Shown: positions 10,916 through 21,302, counted from the stretch's first letter. The stretch is 64,000 nucleotides of DNA from Bathynomus jamesi (GCA_023014485.1 JAJOZX010003206.1:346501-410500), one strand, 5' to 3'. Numbers and translations: made by a program. The notes: generated by a model not told the origin, from the letters alone.

Positions 10916-12121
10916 CAGGGTGTCCCATAAGTCCGGCATCATAGGAAAAATAAAAAAAGGCAAAACAAAAGCTTTTATTTACAGAACGTGCTCAATATGT
11001 CCACCATTGTTTTCAATACACAAATTCAGACGTGATACCCAGTCAGCAAGCACACGGTGAATGATGTCAGGAGTAATGGTGTTACATACCCCAATAATGC
11101 GCTGCCGCAAATGTTCAACACTCCTAATTTTCTCTGCGTATACCAGCGCTTTCAAGTGGCCCCAGAGATAAAAAATCTAGTGGCGTGAGATCCGGGCTTC
11201 TAGCTGGCCATTCCACAGGCCCTCGACGTCCTATCCAATGACCAGGGAATTGTTGGTACAGGTATTCCCTTACTTGGGTGCTGTAATGTGCAGGAGCGCC
11301 GTCTTGCTGGAACCATGTTGGGAAATTTCCTTCTTCGTTCAAGACACTGGGAAATGCTTCTTCCTTGAGCATACGTAGGTAGGTGCCTCCAGTGACATGT
11401 TCATCGAAAAAGAGGGGGCCTATGATGCGATCCTTCCAAATGCCACACCATACCATCACCCGAGATGCACCTTGTTCCTTTGAAGAGGTATACCAGTGAG
11501 GGTTGTTTTGAGACCAGTAGCGGGTGTTCTGTCGATTTACCTCACCATTTCCATAAAAAAACAGCCTCGTCACTGAACAGAATGGTGGACGGGAAATTGG
11601 CATCCCGAACATATTGTTCCGTAGCCCATTCACAAAATTCCATCCGCCGGTCGGGATCATCTTCGCTTAATTTCTGTAGGATCTGAAGTTTATATGGATG
11701 CCATTTGTGAGCCTGAAGAATGCGATGGATGCTACTTTTCGACACTCCTGTCTCGGCGGACAATCGCCGAAGAGACTTATTGGGACTTCTGTTAAAATGA
11801 GCCAGGATAGCAGTCGCTGTATCATCGTCAGTGGACCTCCTTGAAGGTCCACTGCGTGGTTTATCTTCTATAGATCCTGTTTCCTTAAACTTTGCAACAA
11901 GTCTGCTAACACAACTCTGTGTTATTGGCTCGCGGTCTGGATGCAGTCTGTTAAATTCAGCAGCTCTTTGACTCCGATATCCTATGAGTAGAATTATCTG
12001 GATTCGTTCTTCCTTGCTCACAGACATTATGGCCTGTAGAAAGAGAAAAATATGAATTATGGTTTGTAAAAATAGAAAAATATGAATTTCTCCTATGATG
12101 CCGGACTTATGGGACACCCTG
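10916..12121 (-). mobile_element. Full-length Tc1/mariner element
   Basis: 1206 bp with inverted ends CAGGGTGTCCCATAAGTCC and its mirror. TA follows the right end (12122-12123), while the left flank reads TG, so the left copy of the TA target appears mutated. It contains a full-length but frameshifted transposase (10979-12027). Close relative of the deleted element at 1266-2042. Confidence 0.9.
10979..12027 (-). pseudogene. Tc1/mariner transposase, DDD type, frameshifted
   Basis: Starts at ATG 12027 with MSVSKEERIQIILLIG (DUF4817-type helix-turn-helix). It continues through FSDEAVF, whose D is the first catalytic acid, and then shifts frame at about 11560. The next frame carries GASRVMVWCGIW, FQQDGAPAHY with the second acid, and WPARSPDLTPLDF with the third, with about 36 residues between second and third. 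A second shift near 11180 precedes the C-terminus, which ends NNGGHIEHVL at the stop 10979-10981. All three catalytic residues are present, so damage is limited to about two indels. Confidence 0.9.
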
Positions 12122-12304
12122 TACATCAGTGAGTGCCTAATACGTGACAGTGAGTGCCTAATACGAAAAGATCAGAAGATATTTAGGTGAAATAACCAAT
12201 ATTAACCTGTTAGGTTAATTGAATGCCCGGTTAGGTCAACTGTACGCCCTTGATGATTGGTTAGGTTAAGTTGTGATATTTTCGTTAGTTTCTGTGTTTA
12301 AGAC

Positions 12305-12610
12305 CAAATTTTTAATTAGTACATATTTTAAGTTAATTTCGTTAATAAATAAATCTTATAAATTTGTAGTACATATTTGTAGTTTATTAATAAACTATAC
12401 CAATTTTTAGTACATATTTTTATTTCCCTACGACCGAATTTTCTGATTTGAATTTGTCCTAATACTTAATAAACCTGATCAATTTTTAATAGATATTTTG
12501 AGTTAATTTCGTTACTAAATAAATCTTATAAATTTGTAGTACATATTTGTAGTTCACTAATAAACTATACCAATTTTTAGTACATATTTTTTAGTTATTT
12601 TATAAGACCG
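12305..12610. repeat. Tandem duplication, about 180-bp unit
   Basis: A segment containing AAATAAATCTTATAAATTTG and TAGTACATATTTGTAGTT occurs twice, starting near 12306 and 12485, with a CGACCGAATTTTCTGA motif at each unit end. Confidence 0.85.
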
Positions 12611-12719
12611 AATTTTCTGAGACCGACTTTTCTGAGACCGAATTTTCATAGCACCACTTATACCAGTGTCCAGTAATTTTTGACAATGTGGTATCATAGT
12701 GATGTTTAAGTGTTTATAA

Positions 12720-13454
12720 ATGCATCGTCGTGATGTTATAATACCCGGTAAATGCATTGTGGAGAAGGCCATTCATTATGCAACTACAAAGTGTGAGGAA
12801 ATGGACATTTCTATGGAGAGAAGAGGGAGAGTAAAGCTCCGAAAAAGGATGCCAAGAGAGATGGCAAAGGATGCTGGCCTCACATTGTCAGAGGAAGTAA
12901 AAAGGGCTATGTTTGAATGTCTTGATCGCTTTCATCAAGAATTGGAGATTCTTTCTAAGGCAATGGATCAAATTCTGTCAATCTTCGCTGTTATTCAGCC
13001 AAACACTTTGGTTGTTGCAACAGAAGAAGAACTTCGGAAGTATATTCCAAATTTTACTCAGATTTTCGATGAATTCTCTGATGAAGATATCAGTGTGGAA
13101 ATTGGACGACTTCGGAGGCATTTGGAAGCTGCCAAAATCAGCGTTGAAGAGGCAAAGAAATGGACAGCATTGCAGTTTCTGGAGTTTATTGTGAAATGGG
13201 ATTTTTGTGAATCTTTGCCAAGCTTGTCACTGTGTTTGAGATTCTTTTTGACTGTCTGTGTGTCTATTGCTTCATGTGAAAGAAGTTTTTCCAAATTAAA
13301 ATTGATAAAAAATTTCTTTCGCTCGACCATGAGTCAGACAAGATTGATAAATCTGGCTTTACTTTCAATTGAACATGAATATGCAAAGAAGGTGAATTTT
13401 GATGAGGTCATTGATCAATTTGCAGAAATTAAGGCTCGAAAGCAGAGACTGTGA
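12720..13454 (+). pseudogene. hAT element B transposase, C-terminal half
   Basis: A 244-codon open frame. From about residue 20 it is colinear with 560-1248 of hAT element A: EEMDISMERRGRVKLRKRM, ISVEIGRLRRHLEAAK, then the dimerisation motif ASCERSFSKLKLIKNFFRS and STMSQTRLINLALLSIE. It ends at a TGA (13452-13454), followed by a short 3' UTR with AATAAA. The first 20 or so residues are probably not original, because the upstream half was lost to the AAAATTCGGTCT repeat. It retains the third catalytic acid and dimerisation domain but no zinc finger, so it is not a complete transposase. Confidence 0.85.
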
Positions 13455-13727
13455 ATCCTCTCTATTTACCTTTGAAGAATAGGCTGAGCATTGAGACTGG
13501 ATTTCCTGTGTTTTTTTGTATAAAATAAAATGCAGTATTACCTGTTCACTGAATTTTTAATGTCCTGCATTTTTCTTATTTCCAATTTGCTTATGACAGT
13601 ACTGTACCGTTTAAAAATCTACTTGCAAACATAATGTATTTTTCTGTGTGTTTAAATTTAAAATTATTTATGGGGGTGCCAAAGGAAGGATCCGCCCCGG
13701 GTGCCAAATACTTTAGGTACGCCCCTG

Positions 13728-14729
13728 GGAAGACCATTGACCAGGTAGAAGTGTCTCTTGCAGAAGCCGAGAGGAAGCGTTGGAGGGAAGTACTCACTCG
13801 TTTAGTTTGCATCATCAAGTCTTTAGGAGAGAGAAACCTAGGGTTTAAGGATTCTGTTGACAAATTGCACCATCAAATCAATGGCAACTTCCTAAAAGAG
13901 GTAGAACTTCTTGCCAATTTTGATCCAGTAATGAAACAGCATATCAGCTGGGTGGAAAGTGGAGTGGGTACTCATGCTACCTATTTAGGCAAAACCATTC
14001 AAAATGAGCTGATTATCTTCATCAGTGACAAAATAGTTGAGAAAATGATGACAGAAATTAAGAAGTTCAAATACTATGCCATTATTTTGGATTGTACTCC
14101 TGACCTAAGCCACCAAGAACAAATGTAAGTTATCATCAGACTGTCAAACTAGAAGAAACACCAGCAATCGAAGAACACTTTCTGGGATTCCTTGTGGCAT
14201 CAGAAACAACAGGTCTCGGTTTGTCCTCTCTCATTTTCAAAAGGCTTGAGGAGCTAAACTTACCCTTCAATGATAGCAGAGGGCAGTCTTGGCAGTCTTG
14301 ACAATGGAGCCAATATGAAGGGAAAGAATAAGGGTGTTCAAGTAAGGCTCCTAGAAGAAAACCCTCTTGCACTTTATGTACCTTGTGGGACACATACCTT
14401 GAACCTTGCAGTGGCTGATGCAGCCAAAAGCTCCATAGATGCCACAAGCTTCTTGGGATATGTACAAAAAGTATACAATTTGTTCTCAGCAGCACCTCAA
14501 CGATGGACTATTTTGAAATAGTATGTCAGTATCACTCTAAAGTCCTGGAGTGAAACGAGGTGGGAAAGCCAACTTAAAAGTATTGAGCCTTTGCGTTATC
14601 AGGCCTCTATGATAAGGAAGACATTGTTGGAGGTCAGGGAAAAGACTACAACGAAAATTGAGGCACAATTTTTGGCAGAGGAGGTGGGGTCAGCAAGCTC
14701 CTACAATCTGCCGAGATACAATTGGACGT
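13728..14729 (+). pseudogene. TTF-type hAT transposase, central part (copy 1)
   Basis: Resumes the composite hAT transposase after the nested hAT: TIDQVEVSLAEAERKRWRE, NGNFLKEVELLANFDPVMKQ and IILDCTPDLSHQEQM (first catalytic D in LDCTPD). After a stop at 14126 and a frameshift it reads DNGANMKGKNKGVQVRLLEE (second D), YVPCGTHTLNLAVADAAK, and WSETRWES. Further stops at 14270 and 14519 break it. The order matches 47900-48420 in the second copy. It ends at the 9-bp target of the 14730-16062 element. Confidence 0.85.
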
Positions 14730-16062
14730 TAGAGTGTGCCACTTTTAATAAATGTTTGAAATTTTGAGGTGCAATATTCTCATGTGGTGATCCCTACTAC
14801 TTTATTGACGAATATGAAGTTTTAACCCATTCTGAAAATATTTGACCCCGGATCGGGGGCATTGAAATTTTGACCCCAGCCTGTGACGTCATCAGACCGA
14901 TTTTTCATATGTATTTGGCCATAAAATCTTTATTTATTAACCGATTCGAATGATTCTGATGTCAATTGATGCAGAATTGGAAATACTTTCTTTTTCATAC
15001 CAAAACAGTAGCTTTTACTATAAGTGTTTGGCCGAAAACTCAGGTAATCTATAAAAATTAGACAAATTTGGTGCAATACAGGAGACATTGTGGGTGTGAC
15101 CTCCACCCTGAAGCATCATCCCAGATCAGCTTCGCGGCAATGGGCCCATCTGAAAAGCATAATAATAAGAAATAGGCTTATTCCGATGGGTGGGAACAAT
15201 TTTGAACATGTCAAAGTTGAAATAAACCTTTCACAGAAGCGGAATGAAAAGTCAAAATTGTGAATAACATGATCAAAACCCAATTTATTTTTTTTTAAAG
15301 CATACAAAAGTAATATAAAAAACATTCCTTTGAACCCTCCTTGCCAGTTTATTGTCAGTTCGGTTGCCGTCGAAGACCCTGAAAAAAGGAGAAATTGTTA
15401 ATAATAATTCATAATATTAACCCAGATTAAATACCCAGATTAAATATCCCAGACGACCTTCACTTTCCTCAAAGCAGTCGCAATCACTTCATCCTGAGAA
15501 GCATTTTGGTATTCTCCTCTAGTTAAATAATACTTCAACACATCACCATTGGATGGCAACACACTGCCTTTACCAGTTTTTATGTCAGTCGAAAGTTTCC
15601 CAATAATAAGATCACTGGAATCATCACTGACATTTACTTCATTTCGCCTTAGCGAATAAGCATTATTATCCATAGTCTGAAAAGAAGTACAATAAAAGAT
15701 CTGAAAAGAAATACAAAAACATTAATAATTAAAATGCATTAATAACATTAGTAACTGCTAATAACAATTAATATTAATAAGTACAATAACATTAATAACT
15801 AAAGAACTTTAAATTCTGAATCAATTAAGATAAGAATCATTCGAATCGGTTAATAAGTAAAGATTTTATGGCCAAATACATATGAAAAATCGGTCTGATG
15901 TCGTCACAGGCTGGGGTCAAAATTTAAATGCCCCCGATCCGGGGTCAAATATTTTCAGAATGGGTTAAAACTTCATATTCGCCAATAAAGTAGTAGGGAT
16001 CACCACATGAGAATATTGCACCTTAAAATTTCAAACTTTTATTAATAAAAGTGGCACACTCT
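14730..16062. mobile_element. Long-TIR element with 9-bp TSD (MULE-like)
   Basis: About 250-bp terminal inverted repeats beginning AGAGTGTGCCACTTTTA and including GACCCCGGATCGGGGGCATT-like and GGCCATAAAATCTTTA segments. Identical 9-bp flanks ATTGGACGT lie at 14721-14729 and 16063-16071. Long inverted repeats plus 9-bp duplications are the usual pattern of Mutator-like elements, but no transposase is visible, only small minus-strand ORFs. It splits the hAT transposase, which resumes at 16072. Confidence 0.82.
15440..15673 (-). CDS. Small unknown ORF inside long-TIR element
   Basis: A 77-codon ORF starting MDNNAYSLRRNEVNVSDDSS and containing SNGDVLKYYLTRGEYQN. I do not recognise it. It is the only ORF of note within the long-TIR element, lies between the two inverted repeats and could be the first exon of the gene of the autonomous element. 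A pre-terminal remnant (15325-15116) lies downstream on the same strand. Chance cannot be excluded. Confidence 0.35.
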   Translation of the reverse strand: MDNNAYSLRRNEVNVSDDSSDLIIGKLSTDIKTGKGSVLPSNGDVLKYYLTRGEYQNASQDEVIATALRKVKVVWDI

Positions 16063-16063
16063 A

Positions 16064-16827
16064 TTGGACGTGGCAGTTAATCTCCTTGAGAAGACTAAAG
16101 CATTTTTCATAACATACAGAGATAATGGTTTTGTTGGAGCACAAGCGACTGCAAAAGAGATATGCGAAGATATGCATGTGGAGGCTGTCCTCAAAGAAAA
16201 GAGGATAAGAAGCACAAAGACACACTTTGCTTATGAATCTCCAGATGAACCCATAAACGATGCAATGAAGAGGATGAAAGTAACGTTTTTCAATGTGGTG
16301 GTCGACTCAACCATTGGATCTTTAGACGACAAATTCAAAACACTAGGGGAAATGAAACGTAGTAAGTTTGGGGTGCTACTTAATTTTCCAAATATGATCA
16401 ATGAGGCAGTGATAGAGGAGTGTGAAGAACTTGGGAAAACATTAAGCTGTGGAGAGGAAGCTGATATTGATGGGAGAGATCTGGCCACTGAAATTGGGAA
16501 CCTCCCAAATTTGCCGAAAGAGTTGAAAGACAACATGACAGCACTTGGACTCCTAAGTTACCTTCATCAAAAGCAGTTGAAAGAAATCTATCCCAATCTT
16601 TGGATAGCACTTCGGATTGCTTGGACTCTCCCAGTGACAGTGGCATCAGCAGAAAGAAGCTTTTCAAAACTAAAGCTCACAAAGACCTATCTCAGATCCA
16701 CAATGGCACAAGATCGCCTCAGTGGACTCGCTATCATCAGTATTAATCAAGAGATTAGAGGCAGCTGTTTTATGATAGTGTTATTGAAGATTTTGCCTCG
16801 AGAAAATCAAAGAGGTACAGATTATAA
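16064..16827 (+). pseudogene. TTF-type hAT transposase, C-terminal part (copy 1)
   Basis: Continues LDVAVNLLEKTKAFFITYRD, KEKRIRSTKTHFAYESPDE, and the dimerisation domain SAERSFSKLKLTKTYLRS with MAQDRLSGLAIISINQEI. A one-base shift near 16765 moves the true C-terminus (FYDSVIEDFASRKSKRYRL) to another frame, ending at TAA 16825-16827. The original frame runs on to 17050 but that tail is not homologous to anything here. The third catalytic E (SAERSF) is intact. Confidence 0.88.
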
Positions 16828-17144
16828 GCACTTCAGAGTACTGATATTTATGGTTTCACAAACATTGATGTTTTTTGTTAATTTTTCTAATCATGGCTGC
16901 AGTTGGCTTCAACAATTTTCCTTTATTTCTTCTTGTTCTCTTATTTATCATTTTATCAAACTATATTTACAATTGTCAATTTTATTTTCCGCCATTACTT
17001 ATTATTTTCTCCACGTTAAAATCATTTCAAATTTATACTGTACTATGTAATTTTGAATATTTGTAATTCTTTAAATAATAAAAGAGGAACACTGATACTG
17101 ATTTACCTTCCTGTTATATATTTGCGAAAGATATATATATATAA
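16828..17144 (+). other. 3' UTR of the composite hAT transposase
   Basis: AT-rich sequence with an AATAAA-like signal (TAAATAATAAAAG near 17070). No other feature seen. Confidence 0.5.
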
Positions 17145-17241
17145 CTGCAATGACCACGCAATATATTAATGTATAGAAACGACGTAAGTATAGAGGAGCG
17201 TTCTGCACACGAGGAAGAGAAATAACGAACAAATGAAAAAT

Positions 17242-17318
17242 GAGGTACCCGCCCGGGAATCGAACCCAGGATCTTCCAATTGCCGGTCAGATATGCTATC
17301 CACTACACCACAGGCCTC
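17242..17318 (-). tRNA. tRNA-like sequence, unit 1
   Basis: A-box-like TGGTGTAGTGGATAGC and B-box GGTTCGATTCC are correctly spaced. A 5-bp anticodon stem (TCTGA/TTGGA) encloses a 7-base loop CCGGCAA, giving GGC at the anticodon position. Position 33 is C instead of the usual U and the acceptor stem is imperfect, so it is more likely a SINE-type promoter head than a working tRNA. Confidence 0.45.
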
Positions 17319-17632
17319 GATCAGTCAGAAGTCGTAATTCTCCTACATAGGGCAGAAACCAATGCCCTAAGAGGGCACCCTCGCAAATCGTGAATATGTA
17401 CATTTAACTGCAATGACCACACAGTATATTCCCGGGCGGGTACCTCATTTTTCATTTGTTCGTTATTTCTCTTCCTCGTGTGCAGAACGCTCCTCTATAC
17501 TTACGTCGTTTCTATACATTAATATACTGCGTGGTCATTGCAGTTAAATGTACATATTCACGATTTGCGAGGGTGCCCTCTTAGGGCATTGGTTTCTGCC
17601 CTATGTAGGAGAATTACGACTTCTGACTGATC

Positions 17633-17709
17633 GAGGCCTGTGGTGTAGTGGATAGCATATCTGACCGGCAATTGGAAGATCCTGGGTTCGATTCCCGGGC
17701 GGGTACCTC
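17633..17709 (+). tRNA. tRNA-like sequence, unit 2
   Basis: Same sequence as unit 1 in the opposite orientation: A box, B box and loop CCGGCAA conserved. Confidence 0.45.
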
Positions 17710-17895
17710 ATTTTTCATTTGTTCGTTATTTCTCTTCCTCGTGTGCAGAACGCTCCTCTATACTTACGTCGTTTCTATACATTAATATATTGCGTGGTCA
17801 TTGCAGTTAAATGTACATATTCACGATTTGCGAGGGTGCCCTCTTAGGGCATTGGTTTCTGCCCTATGTAGGAGAATTACGACTTCTGACTGATC

Positions 17896-17972
17896 GAGGC
17901 CTGTGGTGTAGTGGATAGCATATCTGACCGGCAATTGGAAGATCCTGGGTTCGATTCCCGGGCGGGTACCTC
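17896..17972 (+). tRNA. tRNA-like sequence, unit 3
   Basis: Identical in the tRNA-like part to unit 2; begins 263 bp after it. Confidence 0.45.
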
Positions 17973-18152
17973 ATTTTTCATTTGTTCGTTATTTCTCTTC
18001 CTCATGTGCAGAACGCTCCTCTATACTTACGTCGTTTCTATACATTAATATACTACGTGGTCATTGCAGTTAAATGTACATATTCACGATTTGCGAGGGT
18101 GCCCTCTTAGGGCATTGGTTTCTGCCAGGAGAATTACAACTTCTGACTGATC

Positions 18153-18229
18153 GAGGCCTGTGGTGTAGTGGATAGCATATCTGACCGGCAATTGGAAGAT
18201 CCTGGGTTCGATTCCCGGGCGGGTACCTC
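18153..18229 (+). tRNA. tRNA-like sequence, unit 4
   Basis: Identical tRNA-like part; begins 257 bp after unit 3. The upstream part of this unit lacks the CTATGTA of the others. Confidence 0.45.
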
Positions 18230-18297
18230 ATTTTTCATTTGTTCGTTATTTCTCTTCCTCGTGTGCAGAACCCTCCTCTATACTTACGTCGCTTCCG

Positions 18298-18410
18298 TTT
18301 CTATACATATATATATATATATATATATAAGGGGCGCCATATAAGAGCTTGCCTAGGGCGCCAAATACCCTTGCGCCACGGTGTGTGTATATATATATAT
18401 ATATATATTG
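18298..18410. repeat. Two (AT)n microsatellites in hAT subterminal region
   Basis: AT runs at about 18304-18329 and 18382-18408 flank a copy of GGGGCGCCATATAAG / GGGCGCCAAATAC. Confidence 0.9.
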
Positions 18411-18540
18411 GGTGTTTGCTTTTATGAAGATGTCCTCATCGAAAATCAGAAACCTATGTGGGGCCCTGGGAGGGCTGTGTAAGGAATGGGGGCCCCCAAC
18501 CATCTTGCACAGGGCCCCTCAGAAGCTAGGGCCGGCCCTG

Positions 18541-18719
18541 TGTATAAGGCCAACCCTCCCACCGCCATACTTATCCAATTTATCCATTCTCTGCTAAATA
18601 TACATTGTATAACTATTTAACTCGTACTCTGCTCTAGTATCATTGAATGCTGCCTCACTAATCCAAGTCTCACTAATGCAGACTATATCCAGATTTTCAC
18701 TAATCATATAACTAAATAA
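18541..18719 (-). pseudogene. CR1-like ORF2, endonuclease N-half
   Basis: Minus-strand reading gives YMISENLDIVCISETWISE, the SETW motif of the APE-like endonuclease, then FNDTRAEYELNSYTMY and YGGGRVGLIY. It is bounded by the composite hAT's TSD on the left and by family X's TTA target on the right. It is continuous in frame with 21822 onward once family X and one TTA are removed. Confidence 0.85.
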
Positions 18720-18971
18720 CACTGTACAACAAATTTTCGGTTCAGAAAAAAAATTGGAATAACATTCGGTCATTCTTAATATTTCGAGTGTGCTGATTCC
18801 AAATCTGAAAATAGTTTTTTCTATCACGTCACGTTTTTTTGTAATGACTGCTTAAAATCTTCATACCAAAAAATAAGAATATATTGATAAACAGATAGGC
18901 TTTATCATATGGAACAGTTTAATTATTGCTATATTTCAACATATATGCACAAAATTAACATAAAACTCGTA

Positions 18972-21302
18972 TTATACTGTTTTCAACTCATTATTTGTAT
19001 TTATGCTGGCGTTTGTGTGATGCTTCTGGTTTGGTTGGTCACACTTTAAATTCCAGCAGAAATCGGCCAGCATAGCAGGACTCCACTTCCCTTTGTATCG
19101 GCTCTCCATTGTGGCTATATCCTGATGGAATCTCTCCCCGTGTTCGTCGCTAACAGCAAATGCGTTTTCCGGAAAGAATGAGAGATGTAAATGCAAAAAA
19201 ATGAATTTTCAATTACATCTTACATCCGAGACGTTGGTATGAGTTGATAAGTTGATCCACAAGTGCAGCATAGTTGTCGTATTTAGTCTTTCCTAGTAGA
19301 CCGCTGCACACGTTTTTGAATGCACGCCAGGCTGCCAACTCAACCTCATCCATCACCGCTTCAAAGTGTTCGTCTAGCATGAGTTGGCGAATTTGAGGGC
19401 CGACGAATATGCCTTCTTTAATCTTGGCATCACTTATTTTTGGGAATTTTTCCTTAGATATTTGAAGGCAGGCTTATCCTGTTTCAACGCCTTTGCAAAT
19501 TGTTTCATCAGCCCTAGTTTTATGTGAAATGGCGGCAAGATAACCTTTTCCTTTCGTACTAGTGGTTCGTGAATAACTGTGAGATCCAGGTAAGGAATTG
19601 TCTCGCGGCGGCCATACTGAACGTGTCTAGTAGGGCGGCTCGTTTTTACACTTTTTTCGATATTTGATTGGGGGTAGTGCGGAAAAGTTGCGATTTGGAG
19701 AGAAAATAAAGTGTGTAAAATTTTTTTGATCTACGTCAATACCATCCGGTGGCGGCGAGTCCTTAAAAATCGAAAAATAGGCCTAACGGGGTAGATTGGA
19801 AAATGGTTTTAAAGACTTACAAAATAAACAATAAAAATTTCAGCACAATCTGTTAATAACTTCCGGTGGCGTCTTAGCCGTTAAAATATCCAAAATATTG
19901 ATTTAAAGCAAGTTTAACAAGATGTTATACAAATGTTAATTCCGGTATATTTCTGTGCAAACAACCCTGAGAACACTATTATAGGCTTGAATAAATTAAT
20001 AGCAGTCATTGAACAATGAACATTATATAAAAATTATATAAAATTATATAAAAAATTTATGTGTTTTTAGGCCTATTTTTCGATTTTTAAGGACTCGCCG
20101 CCACCGGAAGGTATTGACGTAGATCAAAAAAATTTTACACACTTTATTTTCTCTCCAAATCGCAACTTTTCCGCACTACCCCCAATCAAATATCGAAAAA
20201 AGTGTAAAAACGAGCCGCCCTAGTGTGTAGTGTTCAGACTTGCTCGGCTATCCCACTCGTATAGGAAACACATGTATTTCGTATAGCCAGTTTGCAATCC
20301 AATGAGAATAACCACAACCTTCAAATCTGCGCAGATAAACCATTCATGTTCATTGTATTTCATACAGTCCAGAATAAAAGCAACATTGTCATACGTTTCT
20401 CTCAAGACGACTGAATGAGCGATCGGAACAGAAGGCATTGTGTTCCCATTGTGTAGCAGTACACCCTTAACAACTGTACATAGATGCATCAATGAAAAAT
20501 CTCCACTGATTCGGTTCATAGCACAAACCCAGAGCATCGAACAGACCATGTGTATCAATGCAATAACAAAGCTTGTTCTTGATTGTGAAATATTCCTGCA
20601 AATCCAAGGAGCGCTTTCAGAATGCTGTAATTCATACGTCTTCCACCAGCAGATTCCATTCTTGTAGACGTGAGGCCAGCAGTTCACTTTGTTGCTTGGT
20701 AAGTATTAAATCACGGACCAAATCATTGAGTTCAGGCTGCGTGATGAGATGTTGTTCTTTCTTGGACTCGACTTGAGCTTCATTGCATTCGCCGTCTGAT
20801 TCCGATTTGTCAAAGTCTGTGTTATCGGTCGGCATTTCAGCTGGAGGACGAGGGATGGGTATATCTGTAGAATGTTCCACAGGACACATAGCAGAACGAA
20901 GATTTGGGTAGACTATAGCCTTTTTCCCTTTTCTGTTGCAACCTGTAATGTGAGACAATAGACATTGTTGACTACTTAAGATAGCATAATTGTGTAATAC
21001 ATTATGCACAGCAGGATATGCTAAAATGTGCTAAAAACACCAAATTTGACGTATATTCAGAAAAATAAAAGATTCAAACCTGTGATGTTCGTTAAGCAGA
21101 AACAGCAATCAGTTGAATGGTCCAGCGGCTCTCTCCATACCATTGGGACACCGAATCCCAGACCAGGACCGGTGCCTTTGAACCATGCAGATAACGACCT
21201 TGTACATCTCATACAGCAGATATGAGGCGCCCAGTGTTTGCCCTGATCACCAACTTTGCGTGCGAAGTATAATTCATAAAGCTTTTTCACATGAGAAGTC
21301 AA
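18972..21302 (-). pseudogene. Family X protein, copy 1, decayed
   Basis: Parts in order on the minus strand: an N-terminal Cys-rich region at 21302-21057 (GDQGKHWAPHICCMRC, FGVPMVWREPLDHSTDC, CFC); a Pro/acidic linker at 20930-20632 (IPIPRPPAEMP, then LNDLVRDLILTKQQSELLAS); a catalytic-looking part at 20560-20223 (SVPIAHSVVLRETYDN, ICADLKVVV, GYTKYMCFLYEWDSRA); and the C-terminal GERFHQDIATMESRYKGKW at 19160-19100. Frameshifts separate the parts and a MITE sits after WDSRA. FICADLKV retains a D and GERFHQD retains E/D, proposed catalytic residues (see copy 2). Confidence 0.78.
19631..20222. mobile_element. hAT-like MITE with about 165-bp inverted repeats
   Basis: A 592-bp element beginning TAGGGCGGCTCGTTTTTACA and ending with the exact inverse. 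The arms are nearly perfect for about 165 bp. Flanks GTGTCTAG (19623-19630) and GTGTGTAG (20223-20230) form an 8-bp target duplication with one mismatch. No coding capacity. It interrupts family X copy 1. Confidence 0.87.

Larger units (their letters stand above)
10811..12655. mobile_element. Non-coding element with AAAATTCGGTCT ends
   Basis: Two GAAAATTCGGTCTCA-type motifs face outward at 10811-10838 and, inverted, three at about 12605-12652. Similar direct repeats of about 18 bp (ACTTAATACCGGTGGCCAG near 10792 and ACTTATACCAGTGTCCAG near 12658) flank it and may be a diverged target duplication. The interior is AT-rich with a tandem duplication (12305-12610) and is interrupted by a mariner. 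No protein is encoded. Classification is uncertain. Confidence 0.6.
10354..13727 (+). mobile_element. hAT element B, nested, TSD GGAAGACC
   Basis: Ends TAGAGGCGTACTAAAG (10354) and, inverted, CAGGGGCGTACCTAAAG (13727), flanked by identical GGAAGACC at 10346-10353 and 13728-13735. It interrupts the composite hAT's transposase inside a Lys-Gly-Lys-Thr stretch, and the protein resumes immediately after it. It belongs to the family of hAT element A (1-2254). Only the C-terminal transposase (12720-13454) remains; the 5' half is replaced by a repeat that itself holds a mariner. Just inside each end is a GC-rich run with GTCCGTCCCGGGTG or CCGCCCCGGGTGCC. Confidence 0.92.
17145..18235. repeat. Array of tRNA-like units, one inverted and three direct
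   Basis: A roughly 260-bp unit containing CTTCCTCGTGTGCAGAACGC, GTGGTCATTGCAGTTAAATG, GAGGGTGCCCTCTTAGGGCA and a terminal 77-bp tRNA-like segment. The first unit (about 17145-17430) is inverted; three direct copies follow (to 17709, 17972 and 18229; spacing 263 and 257 bp). Copies are nearly identical, so the amplification is recent. The tRNA-like part has RNA polymerase III A- and B-box sequences, so the unit resembles a tRNA-derived SINE, but the tandem layout is not that of ordinary SINE insertion. Confidence 0.85.
7846..18540 (+). mobile_element. Composite hAT (TTF-type), 10.7 kb, 8-bp TSD
   Basis: A hAT transposon whose ends are CAGGGCCTGCCCCAGCT (7846) and, inverted, CAGGGCCGGCCCTAGCT (18540). 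They are flanked by identical TGTATAAG at 7838-7845 and 18541-18548. Removing it rejoins the CR1-like endonuclease. Its own plus-strand transposase is spread over 9516-10345, 13728-14720 and 16072-16827, split by another hAT (10354-13727) and a long-TIR element (14730-16062). Non-transposase parts hold a mariner remnant, a TTA microsatellite and a tRNA-like array. A sister family member with the same gene lies at 46219-49766. Confidence 0.88.

Noticed and set aside
16828..17050. C-terminal extension of the hAT transposase
   Set aside because: The homologous C-terminus continues in another frame and ends at 16827; the open tail is after a frameshift in AT-rich UTR.
17242..18229. Cluster of functional host tRNA genes
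   Set aside because: C at position 33, imperfect acceptor stem and embedding in a 260-bp repeated unit argue for a tRNA-derived repeat rather than working tRNAs.
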